A DNA stretch of 41,668 bases from GH45 sp046704385 (GTDB taxonomy: Bacteria > Bacteroidota > Bacteroidia > Bacteroidales > SZUA-534). The notes beneath the pieces were generated by a model, which saw only the letters and a program-made list of their open reading frames with translations, was not told the DNA's origin and searched no databases. A program made the translations under genes and the position numbers. Numbering within the stretch: position 1 is the first letter of the stretch; the number at the start of each line of letters is the position of its first letter. The stretch spans positions 1-41,668 of the forward strand of contig JBJKSB010000068.1 in the NCBI GenBank assembly GCA_046704385.1, written 5' to 3'. Shown in pieces: positions 1 to 8,255 of this stretch.

Positions 1-31
1 CGTACACGGTGCTGACATAAAATGTTTGTTT

Positions 32-187
32 ATGACTAAAAATTTGATTGTTACCAGCCGCACAACTGAGGTAAGTGCGACTTCGGAGCGCATTTTCGAC
101 TCCTACAAAAAAGGGGCTGTCTCAAAAGTAATTTTTTTACCACTAAGACGCAAAGGCACTAAAATTCACGAATTTATAAGGTATTAA
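32..187 (+). pseudogene. Possible N-terminal remnant of an SRPBCC/AHSA1-like gene
   Basis: An ATG at 32 opens a frame of about 51 codons. Its first 25 residues contain the string EVSATSERIFD, which resembles the first strand and helix of SRPBCC/START-like proteins (pattern V-x-A-x-x-E-x-V/I-F/W-D). From about position 113 the frame runs into the inverted-repeat element and soon stops. One reading is a gene whose 3' part was lost when the repeat inserted. The match is short and by eye only, so this could be chance. Confidence 0.2.
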
Positions 188-263
188 TTTTTAACGCCTT
201 GTGTTTCTTGTCTTTGTGGTTTTATGGCTTTATATTCATTTTAATACTTTTGAGACAGCTCCC
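113..263. repeat. MITE-like inverted-repeat element
   Basis: The left end GGGGCTGTCTCAAAAGTA (113-130) and right end TACTTTTGAGACAGCTCCC (245-263) are inverted copies, with 15 identical bases plus a shared GGG. The interior is itself an imperfect palindrome: ACCACTAAGACGCAAAGG on the left and CCTTGTGTTTCTTGTC..GTGGTT on the right. It has no coding capacity. A related element with the same outer motif lies at 29034-29162, and a single end at about 19781. This looks like a small non-autonomous mobile or REP-type element; no matching transposase is in the window. Confidence 0.6.
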
Positions 264-302
264 TCTGCAATAATAAATATGTTTTTAGCAGTACTTTTCC
301 TC

Positions 303-1202
303 CTACGCCATTGGATGCTCCTGGGCAACAATTAAAATGCGGTACCATTGTTCCCTGCTTAATTCCAGTTTCAACGCTTCGGCCGAAAGTTTAATGCGCC
401 CGGGTTTTAAGGTTCCAATAATCGTTTTGGGGTTCGAAGGGTGTTTCATAATCCATGCCAGGGCTACCTGGTCGATGGTTGCACCTCCTAATTCATTTGC
501 AATATCAGTAAGCACAGCCCTGATGGCATTGGTTTTATTTGCTTTACTTGTAAACAGGTTTCCCCCAGCCATCGGCGACCATATCATAGGGCTTATTCCA
601 TGCTGAATGCAATTATCAAAAGTACCATCGAATAACGGATCAAGATGCAAAAGCGAAAACTCAAACTGGTTTGTAACCAACGGCGTGTCTATTCTTTTTT
701 GCAGCATTTCGAATTGCGATGGTATAAAATTCGATACCCCGAAATGAAGCACTTTGCCCTGTTTTTTCAATTTCTCAAAAACAGCTTCCAGCTCTTCGGG
801 TTGTAATAAAACATCGGGCCGGTGAATTAACAACACATCTAAATAATCGGTGCCCATATCCTCAAGCGATTTTTCCACCGAAGCCATTATATGTTTTTTG
901 CTGGTAGTGTAAAATCCGATTCCGGTTTTGGAGAAATCTGGTCCCGGGATAATAATGCCGGTTTTACTAATTATCTGTATTTTCTTTCGCAGCGATTTTT
1001 CCCTTTTTAACGCTCGCCCAAAATATAACTGGCTTTGATAATTACCATAGATATCAGCCTGGTCAATGGAAGTGATTCCCTCATCAAGAGCTGTACGTAC
1101 AATATTTAGAACTTCATTTTCATCAACATCGGGTAACCGCCATAAACCTAATACTAAATCAGACAGGTTTAGGTTTTCTGTTGTGGATTTTTTTGTTTTC
1201 AT
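303..1202 (-). CDS. Aldo/keto reductase
   Basis: NAD(P)H-dependent oxidoreductase of the aldo/keto reductase superfamily (TIM barrel), probably cytosolic; it resembles the YdhF subgroup. The tetrad is visible with numbering from the chosen start: Asp47 and Tyr52 in SIDQADIYG, Lys80 in IISKTG, His127 in LLIHRPD. The C-terminal part has the expected cofactor-binding region (TIIGTLKPGRI). At 299 residues it has normal family length. I start at the ATG at 1202 (MKTKKSTTE); the frame extends nine codons upstream to another ATG, but those residues are not expected in the family. It stands alone, with repeats on both sides. The substrate cannot be predicted. Confidence 0.88.
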   Translation of the reverse strand: MKTKKSTTENLNLSDLVLGLWRLPDVDENEVLNIVRTALDEGITSIDQADIYGNYQSQLYFGRALKREKSLRKKIQIISKTGIIIPGPDFSKTGIGFYTTSKKHIMASVEKSLEDMGTDYLDVLLIHRPDVLLQPEELEAVFEKLKKQGKVLHFGVSNFIPSQFEMLQKRIDTPLVTNQFEFSLLHLDPLFDGTFDNCIQHGISPMIWSPMAGGNLFTSKANKTNAIRAVLTDIANELGGATIDQVALAWIMKHPSNPKTIIGTLKPGRIKLSAEALKLELSREQWYRILIVAQEHPMA

Positions 1203-2040
1203 CTTGTTGAATTTTGTGCCAAGATACAAAACAAAAAGGGTTTGGCTGAAATGATAGCTGGTGTTTTTTTTGCCACTAATCTACACGAATAAACACAAAT
1301 GAGACAGGATCACTTGAAATTTATGGTGGATTCAATTAGTTCATCCTTTTTTACAAAGAAATATTCTCTTTACTTTTCCCTTGATGGAAAAGTAACAAAA
1401 GATCAAGACAAAATGATGCTTCCCCCCGCTCTGTCAAATAAAAAGCCTTTTGGCAAAGTACACTGAAACGAAACTAAATTTAAAGTCTTATTAACCTTCT
1501 TAATAGAGCTTAGTTTCGTTTCAAAACGCAAGCGCCTTTGCACAAAAGGCTAATTTATTTGACATTCACGCCTACGCCGACCCGCAAATTTTGTCAGGCC
1601 ACCGCTCAAATTATAGTATGCGGGTTACATAATTTTTAAATTATTGAGCTCAAAAGTGTTTTGCTGTACAGTCAATGTTATGGGTGCGGGGGCTTCCGAA
1701 ATAGGAGCGGGATTTTGATAATGGTACCTGGCGAAAATTATATAAAAAGGCAAGAAGACCCAGCATCCTTGAGATGCTATCAAAACATACATGTGACTAA
1801 GACATTATCAAAATTCGGATATTTCGGTTGATTTTTGGTTCATCATCATAGGAAAAGAACGTATATAATTGAATTTTAGCTAATGAGTTAAATAATCAGA
1901 TAATTGTTAATCAATAAGTTTTGGGATAATATCAACATTGGAAGCAAGACAAAATTCTGGATTGTATAATCAAGGCTCAGGTGAATATTTGATCCACCTG
2001 TTTTATGAAGTGATCCATGAGACATTATATTGTTTGATAA
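1203..2040. other. Gene-free stretch with palindromic repeat
   Basis: About 840 bases without a convincing gene. The notable content is the large nested palindrome at 1433-1563. Just before it, 1361-1430 contains a TTTTCCCTTGATGGAAAAG hairpin-like motif followed by AACAAAAGATCAAGACAAAATG, a string I associate with dispersed repeats in this phylum. The short piece GCCACTAATCTACACGAA near 1270 resembles the interior of the element at 113-263. Nothing recognisable was seen from 1620 to 2040. Confidence 0.6.
1433..1563. repeat. Large nested imperfect palindrome
   Basis: Three successive blocks on the left are mirrored on the right: GTCAAATAAA (1433-1442) with the complementary block ending at 1563; GCCTTTTGGCAAAG (1445-1458) with CTTTGCACAAAAGGC (1536-1550); and GAAACGAAACTAA (1465-1477) with TTAGTTTCGTTTC (1510-1522), the last a perfect 13-bp match. 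The central spacer is about 32 nt. As RNA or cruciform DNA it would give one long hairpin. Likely a dispersed repeat, not a terminator, because no T-run follows. Confidence 0.7.
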
Positions 2041-2781
2041 TTATCGGCGCGAAAGTATGGCCAGCAATCTTAATATCTCCATATATAACCATATTAACGT
2101 TACCATTAAGCCAAAAGCCCCGTACCATTCAAAATATTTTGGCAGGCTGGCATTGGCACCTCTTTCAATAAAATCGAAGTCAAGAACCAAATTTAAAGCG
2201 GCCACTCCCACAATAACCAGGCTGATAATAATTCCCATTAAGCCACCGCCATACATAAATGACATGTTCATTCCAAAAAGTCCCAGAATAAAACTAAAAA
2301 AATAGGCGACTGCAATACCAATAGTAGCTGCAATAACACCTGCCCTGAATTGTTGGGTAACTTTTATGGTGCCCGATTTGTAAAGGAACAACATAGTAAA
2401 AAGCACTGCCAGCGTAAGCATAACGGCACGCATTACTATACCACTATAAGCCGATGCAAAAAAAGCAGATATTGCCCCCAGGAATAAACCTTCAAAAACA
2501 GCATAAACCGGGGCAAAAATACCCGAATTCTTCTTATTGAAAATAGTAATTAAGGCAGTAATAAATCCTCCGATACCACCTACCATAATCCAAGGTTGTA
2601 CAGCCTGAGGGCCTATGGTCAAAAACTTGTTCCATGTAAAAGCGGCACTGGCTATGGTCAGTAATAATAATAAAGCTACTTTATTTACGGTGCCCTGAAC
2701 CGTCATAACACCTGATTCAGTGTCGGTATAAGCAAAATTGCGAATTATCTTTTCATTTAAAGTCGGATTCGATGATTTCAT
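2041..2781 (-). CDS. Bax inhibitor-1/YccA family membrane protein
   Basis: A 246-residue, strongly hydrophobic protein with about seven predicted membrane helices after a roughly 30-residue polar N-terminus (ending in the TESGVMTVQGTVNK region). Length, topology and this N-terminal motif fit the bacterial YccA/Bax-inhibitor-1 (TMBIM-like) group, which acts in the inner membrane and is linked in other bacteria to membrane quality control (FtsH) or ion leak. The last segment is short and ends in charged residues (LSRR). It is followed on the same strand by no gene for over 800 bases and preceded by the AlkD-like gene (109-nt gap), so they could share a transcript. The exact role is not predictable. 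Confidence 0.85.
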   Translation of the reverse strand: MKSSNPTLNEKIIRNFAYTDTESGVMTVQGTVNKVALLLLLTIASAAFTWNKFLTIGPQAVQPWIMVGGIGGFITALITIFNKKNSGIFAPVYAVFEGLFLGAISAFFASAYSGIVMRAVMLTLAVLFTMLFLYKSGTIKVTQQFRAGVIAATIGIAVAYFFSFILGLFGMNMSFMYGGGLMGIIISLVIVGVAALNLVLDFDFIERGANASLPKYFEWYGAFGLMVTLIWLYMEILRLLAILSRR

Positions 2782-2890
2782 AATTTTAATGTTTTAAAAA
2801 TTCCGGTACAAAACATTCAAAAATCAAGCCGAAACCGGCTAATTTTTCATGATATTTTGGATAATAACGGCAAGGTGTTAATTTTCAGGC

Positions 2891-3547
2891 TTATGCCATA
2901 TTTAACCAGAGGAATTCCTGGGCAAAGAGTTGCGCTGAAGTTTCCCCGTTTTTAACTAATGACTCTGCAAATTTTACCATTTTTATTCTATGGCCTTCAT
3001 CAATTGAAGCAACGCTTTGGAGTAAAAATATTAAAGCCCGTTGCAAAATTGCATCATCCGAAGATTTTAATGCTTGTACTTGCCTGATTGCCCACTCAAC
3101 CAATTTATTAACAGGTAAACCATTAATTTTTATTTGCCAGCCCACAGCATAAATTGCCAACGTTTTTCCCCAATTATTGCCCTGACTTAATTCTGGCAAA
3201 ATGGCATAAAGCTTAGGATGCCTTGCAAATACATTTCTGGAAAATTGCTCAACCAGTTCAATATTATCAATGTTTTCGCCAATAACCATAAGATCAATAA
3301 CCGAAAGCTGGTCAACATTATATAACATCGAAGCTAAAATTTTAGCTTCCCTGATATTCAAATTCAATAAATGACCGGCCAGTTCATTATCAGCTTCATA
3401 GTTTATTGCAAGCTGCCTCAATTGAGGAATCGAAACTCCGTAATTGATATTATAGATTATCCCCATTTTTTGCATCGAACGCGATACATCTCCATTTTGA
3501 AGCCTTTTGACTTTTTTCAAAATCTCATGGAATAACTCATTAATCAT
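2891..3547 (-). CDS. DNA alkylation repair (AlkD-like) HEAT-repeat protein
   Basis: A 218-residue, all-helical protein that fits the AlkC/AlkD superfamily of HEAT-like-repeat DNA glycosylases. Its N-terminus (FHEILKKVKRLQNGDVSRSM, then GVSIPQLRQLA) matches the family pattern of an N-terminal helix pair followed by a G-[VI]-x-x-P-x-L-R motif. AlkD itself excises bulky alkylated bases. The region where AlkD has its catalytic Asp (in WDLxD) reads NNWGKTLAIYAVGWQ here, without an obvious Asp, so glycosylase activity is uncertain; it may be a non-catalytic relative. The start at 3547 gives a normal N-terminus. Confidence 0.7.
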   Translation of the reverse strand: MINELFHEILKKVKRLQNGDVSRSMQKMGIIYNINYGVSIPQLRQLAINYEADNELAGHLLNLNIREAKILASMLYNVDQLSVIDLMVIGENIDNIELVEQFSRNVFARHPKLYAILPELSQGNNWGKTLAIYAVGWQIKINGLPVNKLVEWAIRQVQALKSSDDAILQRALIFLLQSVASIDEGHRIKMVKFAESLVKNGETSAQLFAQEFLWLNMA

Positions 3548-3661
3548 TTGGTTCGAATTTTAACGATGTAAATTTATACAATTGATCGTTTTTTACTTAA
3601 CAATATTGCATTAAAATATTCACAATAGAATGTTTATAAAATTTATCATAGGTATAAAATA

Positions 3662-3690
3662 AAAAAACCTCCTATTAAAGGAGGTTTTTG
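3662..3690 (-). terminator. Rho-independent terminator of tRNA-His
   Basis: On the minus strand, directly after the tRNA, AAAAACCTCC pairs with GGAGGTTTTT around a 7-nt loop, and the run of T residues forms the 3' part of the hairpin. Position immediately 3' of the tRNA supports the call. Confidence 0.85.
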
Positions 3691-3765
3691 GGTGGAAGAC
3701 CGGGGTCGAACCGGCGACCTCTGGAACCACAATCCAGCGCTCTAACCAACTGAGCTACATCCACC
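3691..3765 (-). tRNA. tRNA-His (anticodon GTG)
   Basis: The reverse complement folds as a cloverleaf: D-arm AGCTCAGTTGGTTAGAGC, anticodon stem CTGGA/TCCAG with loop TTGTGGT (anticodon GTG), and T-arm with TTCGACC. It encodes the extra 5' G(-1) opposite C73 that identifies tRNA-His. CCA is not fully encoded (the gene is followed by CAA). In the acceptor stem, position 6:67 is a U-U mismatch as read here. Confidence 0.95.
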
Positions 3766-4026
3766 ATTTTGCGAGCGCAAATATAATCATTAATTCTTTA
3801 AAAGTGCAAATTGAAAATAAAATATTCTCTTTAAGTAATTTTTATATTTTTTAGCTGTTTTTTCCGTTCTAAATCCAATTACTTTAATGGGTTTACAATT
3901 TTGTTTTGGCAAAGGCAAATGAAAAGTTTTGATGTTTATATAAAGGCTTGTAAATTTGGCTCACGAACACTAAAATTGGTAAAAAACTCGGTTGATATTA
4001 AAATTATCCATCTAAAATTGAACTTT

Positions 4027-5742
4027 ATGTGCCTGAAATACGCTCTACTTTCCCTTTTTACTCTAATAATTTTTCAAAGTGTTGCACAAGAATCTATCGA
4101 AACTCATTATGCCAACGGGCAGCTTGCCAGTAAAGGAATAATGAATTATGGAAAAGAAGAAGGCTTGTGGGTGTATTATGACAGCACAGGAATAAAAACA
4201 CAGGAAACGGAATTCAAACACGGAATGATAAATGGGAAACTTACCTATTTTTTCAGAGACGGGAAAGTGGAAAACCAGGGCGAATTCAAAAATGGAATCC
4301 TAAATGGATATTATTTTGAAAATTTCAGTAATGGCAAACCCAGAATAACCGGCTATTATACGGAAGGAAAAAAAGACAGCATCTGGACAAATTATAATGG
4401 TCAGGGAAATCCCCTAAAGAAAGAACTTTATAAAAACGACTCTGTTTTTCTGGAAGATTTTTGGGATAAAGACGGTACTCAAAAAATCATTGATGGTAAT
4501 GGAACCTATACCAGTTATTATCAAAACGGCGATGTTGAAGAAACCGGAATCTATAAAAATGGTTTGCGCAATGGTATGTGGAAACGATATTACATTAACG
4601 GACAAATGATGTCAACGGGCAATTATAAAGACGGTGTCGAATGTGGAAAATGGTTGTCTTTTTATCGTGAAGGCAATATGTTGAGCGAAATCAATTACGA
4701 AAACGGATGGAATATCCAGTATTACCAGAATGGTCAAAAAGAAATGGAAGGCTTCATAACCAACGAAAAGAAAGATAGTATATGGACATTTTGGTATCAC
4801 GATGGAAAACTTAAATTAAAGGTTAATTATAATCAGGGACTTAAAGACGGATTGCAAACAGACTGGTTCCCGGGTGGTTTAAAAGCAAGCGAGATAACTT
4901 TTAAAGAGGGTAAAAAATGGGGGCCTGCAAAATGGTGGCGAAATGACGGAAAAATTGATATTGAAGGATTTTTTATAAATGATATACAAGACAGTTTATG
5001 GACGTATTGGAGAACAGATGGTATTAAAGGTAACGAAGGTTATTACAAAAACGGCAAGATGAATGGCCTATGGACTTACTGGTACGGAAATGGTGAAGTA
5101 TGGAAAAAGGGCGATTACGTAAATGGAGTTCGTGATGGTCACTGGATCATTTATTATGAAAATAAACAAAAATTTCACGAAGGCGACTTCATTATGGGAA
5201 AAGAAACAGGATTTTGGCAACAATGGTATGAAAACGGCCAACTTGAACTTACCGGATACTTTAAAGATGGCCTGATGGATAGTGTTTGGAACGCCTGGTT
5301 CGAAGATGGCCATGTAGATTATACTTTATCATATAAAAGCAACCTTAAAAATGGTAACGCCCACTACCTGTATGAAAACGGTCAACCCCGACTGGACGAA
5401 AACTATAAAAACGGTATGCATGATGGCTCTTATGCTACCTGGCGACCCAACGGAACAAAAATAATGGAAGGTGCTTATGTTAATGATGTAAAAAACGGCG
5501 AATGGCATTATTATAATGAATATAATAAAATGCTTAGGCTCGAAAATTATAAAAACGGAATTGAAGATGGTGACTGGAAAACGTGGTATAAGGAAGGCCC
5601 TCTTGAAAGTGAAATAAAATATAAAAACGGCAGAAAAAATGGTGTGGTCAAATATTATAAAATCCGGGGAGAGGTAATATATGAAGCTACTTATAAAAAC
5701 GACAAAGAAGTAAAAGTTAAAATCGATAACCGGGAAAAATAA
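4027..5742 (+). CDS. Secreted MORN-repeat (YwqK-type) protein
   Basis: After a signal peptide (MCLKYALLSLFTLIIFQSVAQ) the whole 571-residue protein is an array of about 22 MORN-type repeats with a strikingly regular 24-residue period. A typical unit reads [Y/F]-x-[N/D]-G-x-x-x-x-G-x-W-x-x-[Y/W]-x-x-[N/D]-G. One unit, after the KELYKND stretch, is irregular. Such arrays are often labelled toxin-antitoxin YwqK family in databases, but there is no toxin partner here, and a periplasmic or surface scaffold or binding role is more likely. I start at the ATG at 4027 because the signal peptide begins there; the frame extends 42 codons upstream with no family-like sequence. It stands alone, convergent with the class IIA aldolase gene. 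The function is unknown. Confidence 0.8.
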   Translation: MCLKYALLSLFTLIIFQSVAQESIETHYANGQLASKGIMNYGKEEGLWVYYDSTGIKTQETEFKHGMINGKLTYFFRDGKVENQGEFKNGILNGYYFENFSNGKPRITGYYTEGKKDSIWTNYNGQGNPLKKELYKNDSVFLEDFWDKDGTQKIIDGNGTYTSYYQNGDVEETGIYKNGLRNGMWKRYYINGQMMSTGNYKDGVECGKWLSFYREGNMLSEINYENGWNIQYYQNGQKEMEGFITNEKKDSIWTFWYHDGKLKLKVNYNQGLKDGLQTDWFPGGLKASEITFKEGKKWGPAKWWRNDGKIDIEGFFINDIQDSLWTYWRTDGIKGNEGYYKNGKMNGLWTYWYGNGEVWKKGDYVNGVRDGHWIIYYENKQKFHEGDFIMGKETGFWQQWYENGQLELTGYFKDGLMDSVWNAWFEDGHVDYTLSYKSNLKNGNAHYLYENGQPRLDENYKNGMHDGSYATWRPNGTKIMEGAYVNDVKNGEWHYYNEYNKMLRLENYKNGIEDGDWKTWYKEGPLESEIKYKNGRKNGVVKYYKIRGEVIYEATYKNDKEVKVKIDNREK

Positions 5743-5766
5743 GCCGCCACAAAACTGCCGCGGCTT
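5741..5766. terminator. Short GC-rich hairpin between convergent genes
   Basis: AAGCCGC (5741-5747) pairs with GCGGCTT (5760-5766). It sits between the 3' ends of the MORN-repeat gene and the class IIA aldolase gene. T-runs are weak on both sides, so termination is plausible but not sure. Confidence 0.45.
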
Positions 5767-5795
5767 ACCTTTATATTAATAGTTTTTGGTGATTT

Positions 5796-6872
5796 CTAAT
5801 TCCTGTCAATACAATTCAGGTCTTCAAAAGCTTTTTTCAGACGATCAACCATAGTAACTTCACCAGCACGTAACCATATTCGAGGATCATAGTATTTTTT
5901 ATTGGGTTTGTCTTCTCCTTCCGGATTACCAATTTGTCCTTGTAGGTAAGCTTCATTTTTCTTATAAAAATCCATAACACCAATCCAAGTGGCCCACTGC
6001 GTGTCAGTATCAATATTCATTTTGATAACCCCATACGAAATTGCTTCGCGGATTTCATTCTGAGTTGAACCCGATCCACCATGAAATACAAAATTCACCG
6101 GCTTGGCACCTGTATTCAATTTTTCCTGGATATATTTTTGAGAGTTGTCAAGGATTTTTGGAGTTAGTACCACATTACCTGGTTTGTATACTCCGTGAAC
6201 ATTACCAAATGAAGCGGCTATGGTAAAATTCGAACTAATTTTACTAAGTTCTGAATAGGCAAACTCCACATCTTCAGGTTGGGTATATAATCTTGAATTA
6301 TCAACATCAGTATTATCCACGCCATCTTCTTCACCACCGGTAATACCCAATTCAATTTCCAGAGTCATGCCCATCTTACTCATTCTTTCCAGATATTTTT
6401 TACAAATCTCAATATTTTCCTTTAGAGGTTCCTCTGAAAGATCAAGCATATGAGAACTAAACAGTGGCTTACCAGTTTCTTTAAAGTTCTTTTCACTGGC
6501 ATCCAACAGGCCATCGATCCAAGGCAGTAATTTTTTTGCAGCATGATCGGTATGCAAAATTACAGGTATACCATAGGCTTCAGCTAATAAATGCACGTGC
6601 TTTGCCCCGGCAACAGCTCCTAAAACACCGGCCTGATGGCCTTCAAGTTTTAATCCTTTACCTGCATTAAAAACAGCTCCACCATTCGAAAACTGAATAA
6701 TTACCGGAGAATTAACAGTTTTTGCAGCTTCCATCACGGAATTTATTGAATCGCTTCCAACTACATTTACAGCTGGAATGGCAAATAAATTAGCCTTAGC
6801 AATACGGAATATTTCACCAACATCGTTGCCAGTTACTACTCCTGGTTTTATAGAGTCTAAAACTTTAGTCAT
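5796..6872 (-). CDS. fbaA: Class II fructose-bisphosphate aldolase, FbaA (class IIA) type
   Basis: Cytosolic zinc-dependent aldolase that cleaves or forms fructose 1,6-bisphosphate in glycolysis and gluconeogenesis. At 358 residues it has the length of E. coli FbaA, and its N-terminus (IKPGVVTGNDVGEIFRIAK) is characteristic. Asp109-His110 in LHTDHAAKK are the catalytic acid and first zinc ligand. EIELGITGGEEDGVD carries the next Glu, FGNVHGVYKPGNV the second zinc His, and FVFHGGSGS the third. It is complete, with no sign of decay. A second aldolase of the shorter class IIB type is divergently transcribed 367 bases away, so the two could be expressed under different conditions. Confidence 0.93.
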   Translation of the reverse strand: MTKVLDSIKPGVVTGNDVGEIFRIAKANLFAIPAVNVVGSDSINSVMEAAKTVNSPVIIQFSNGGAVFNAGKGLKLEGHQAGVLGAVAGAKHVHLLAEAYGIPVILHTDHAAKKLLPWIDGLLDASEKNFKETGKPLFSSHMLDLSEEPLKENIEICKKYLERMSKMGMTLEIELGITGGEEDGVDNTDVDNSRLYTQPEDVEFAYSELSKISSNFTIAASFGNVHGVYKPGNVVLTPKILDNSQKYIQEKLNTGAKPVNFVFHGGSGSTQNEIREAISYGVIKMNIDTDTQWATWIGVMDFYKKNEAYLQGQIGNPEGEDKPNKKYYDPRIWLRAGEVTMVDRLKKAFEDLNCIDRN

Positions 6873-6916
6873 TTTCTTTATTATTAAGTTTCAAATTTTG
6901 TTTCTTTACCCCTCTC

Positions 6917-6932
6917 TCCCGACATCTGTCGG
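6917..6932. repeat. Perfect palindrome CCCGACA-TC-TGTCGGG
   Basis: A 7-bp perfect stem with a 2-nt centre, lying in the spacer between the two aldolase genes. It is followed by CTCCCCTCAAATCAGGGGAG, another hairpin, and then by the 21-nt repeat. The three together look like a compound palindromic intergenic element. Confidence 0.65.
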
Positions 6933-6942
6933 GATCTCCCCT

Positions 6943-6998
6943 CAAATCAGGGGAGAAAAAGCGGAACCTCAAGGCAAGCCTTCGAGGAATTCTTTTAA
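6943..6998 (+). repeat. REP-like repeat, copy 1 (with 21-nt hairpin 6967-6987)
   Basis: Contains CCCCTCAAATCAGGGGAGAA, then GCGGAACCTC and the 21-nt hairpin CCTC..AAG..CGAGG (6967-6987), followed by AATTCTTTT. It is repeated in inverted orientation at 8301-8355, on the other side of the class IIB aldolase gene, with near-identical sequence over about 55 bases. Confidence 0.75.
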
Positions 6999-7098
6999 TT
7001 AAAACATAACAAAACAACGGCTTAAAAGTTTATATGTTAAGGCATATCGGCCTTTCATTGTTTATAAAATTTCAGATTAAAAGTACTCTGTATAATAA

Positions 7099-7129
7099 TT
7101 GCAAATTTTTTAAGTAATTCTTACTTTTG
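7099..7129 (+). promoter_or_regulatory. Bacteroidota-type promoter of fba
   Basis: A TTG at 7099-7101 is followed, after 20 bases, by TACTTTTG (7122-7129), matching the -33 TTG / -7 TAnnTTTG pattern of the phylum. It predicts transcription from about 7135 and a 5' leader of about 100 nt before the ATG at 7240. Confidence 0.7.
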
Positions 7130-7239
7130 CGCTTCAATTTAAAACTCAAACTATATTGTGTCAATTTATATAATCAATGCGTTACAATTAAGCATATATT
7201 CAAAACAGATATAATAAATTAAACTAATAAAAAATAAAC

Positions 7240-8235
7240 ATGTCAATTAACTACAAAGACCTTGGTCTATCGAACACTAAAGAGCTGTTTAAAAAGGCAG
7301 TTGAAGGAGGATATGCTATTCCCGCTTACAACTTCAACAATCTGGAACAAATGCAGGCAATTCTTCAGGCTTGTGTTGAAACTAAATCTCCGGTTATTCT
7401 TCAGGTATCATCGGGAGCAAGAAAGTATGCAAATGCAACATTATTAAGAAACATGGCAAAAGGTGCGGTGGAGTATGTAAAAGAACTTGGTTATGAAATT
7501 CCTGTTGTTCTTCACTTAGACCATGGCGATACTCTTGAATTATGTAAAGATTGCATTGACAACGGATTCTCTTCTGTTATGATAGATGGTTCGCACCATT
7601 CATATGAAGAAAACATTGCTTTAACCAAAAAAGTAGTTGAATATGCGCATGCTCATGGAGTAACTGTTGAAGGTGAGCTTGGTGTTTTAGCCGGAGTTGA
7701 AGATGATGTGGTTGCAGAACATTCTTCTTATACAAGGCCTGAAGAGGTAGAAGATTTCGTAAAAAGAACCGGCGTAGATTCTTTGGCAATTTCAATTGGA
7801 ACTTCGCACGGGGCTCATAAATTTACTCCTGCTCAATGTACTAAAAATGCTGACGGAATTTTGGTTCCTCCTCCGTTGAAATTCGAAATTTTAGAAGAAA
7901 TCGAAAAACGAATTCCGGGTTTCCCAATCGTTCTGCATGGTTCATCATCAGTGCCACAGGAACACGTTGCAACAATAAATAATTATGGTGGAGCATTACA
8001 GGCTGCAATTGGTATTCCGGAAGAGCAATTACGCAGGGCTGCAAAATCTGCTGTATGCAAAATCAATATCGACTCTGATGGTCGTTTAGCAATGACTGCT
8101 GCAATTCGTAAAGTAATGGCAGAAAATCCTGCTGAGTTTGACCCAAGAAAATACTTAGGCCCGGCACGCGATCTTTTAAAAGATCTTTATATGCACAAAA
8201 ACAACAATGTTTTAGGATCGGCCGGAAAGGCCTAA
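7240..8235 (+). CDS. fba: Class II fructose-bisphosphate aldolase, class IIB type
   Basis: A second, different zinc-dependent aldolase of 331 residues, the shorter (class IIB) branch common in Bacteroidota. Motifs: IPAYNFNN near the N-terminus, Asp94-His95 in VLHLDHGDT, GVTVEGELGVLAGVEDD (the Glu in the active-site loop), SIGTSHGAHKF (zinc His) and IVLHGSSSVP (third zinc His). Near the end, INIDSDGRLAMTAAIRKV is the phosphate-binding and C-terminal helix region typical of this branch. The gene has its own promoter and terminator. A tagatose-bisphosphate or other ketose-bisphosphate substrate is possible, but the linear match is to fructose-bisphosphate aldolases. It is bracketed by inverted copies of a REP-like repeat. 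Confidence 0.92.
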   Translation: MSINYKDLGLSNTKELFKKAVEGGYAIPAYNFNNLEQMQAILQACVETKSPVILQVSSGARKYANATLLRNMAKGAVEYVKELGYEIPVVLHLDHGDTLELCKDCIDNGFSSVMIDGSHHSYEENIALTKKVVEYAHAHGVTVEGELGVLAGVEDDVVAEHSSYTRPEEVEDFVKRTGVDSLAISIGTSHGAHKFTPAQCTKNADGILVPPPLKFEILEEIEKRIPGFPIVLHGSSSVPQEHVATINNYGGALQAAIGIPEEQLRRAAKSAVCKINIDSDGRLAMTAAIRKVMAENPAEFDPRKYLGPARDLLKDLYMHKNNNVLGSAGKA

Positions 8236-8255
8236 CCTTTAAACAGTATATATGC

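Larger units (their letters stand above)
1..302. other. Gene-free left edge with a repeat element
   Basis: No intact gene is visible. Positions 32-187 hold a short open frame that may be a gene remnant (separate entry), and 113-263 hold an inverted-repeat element (separate entry). The rest is AT-rich spacer beyond the 3' end of the aldo/keto reductase gene. Confidence 0.6.

Noticed and set aside
2891..3547. Calling the AlkD-like protein a proven alkylation-repair enzyme
   Set aside because: The expected catalytic Asp region is not evident, so only the fold family is claimed.
4027..5742. MORN-repeat protein as an antitoxin
   Set aside because: It has a signal peptide and no toxin neighbour; the label comes only from family naming.
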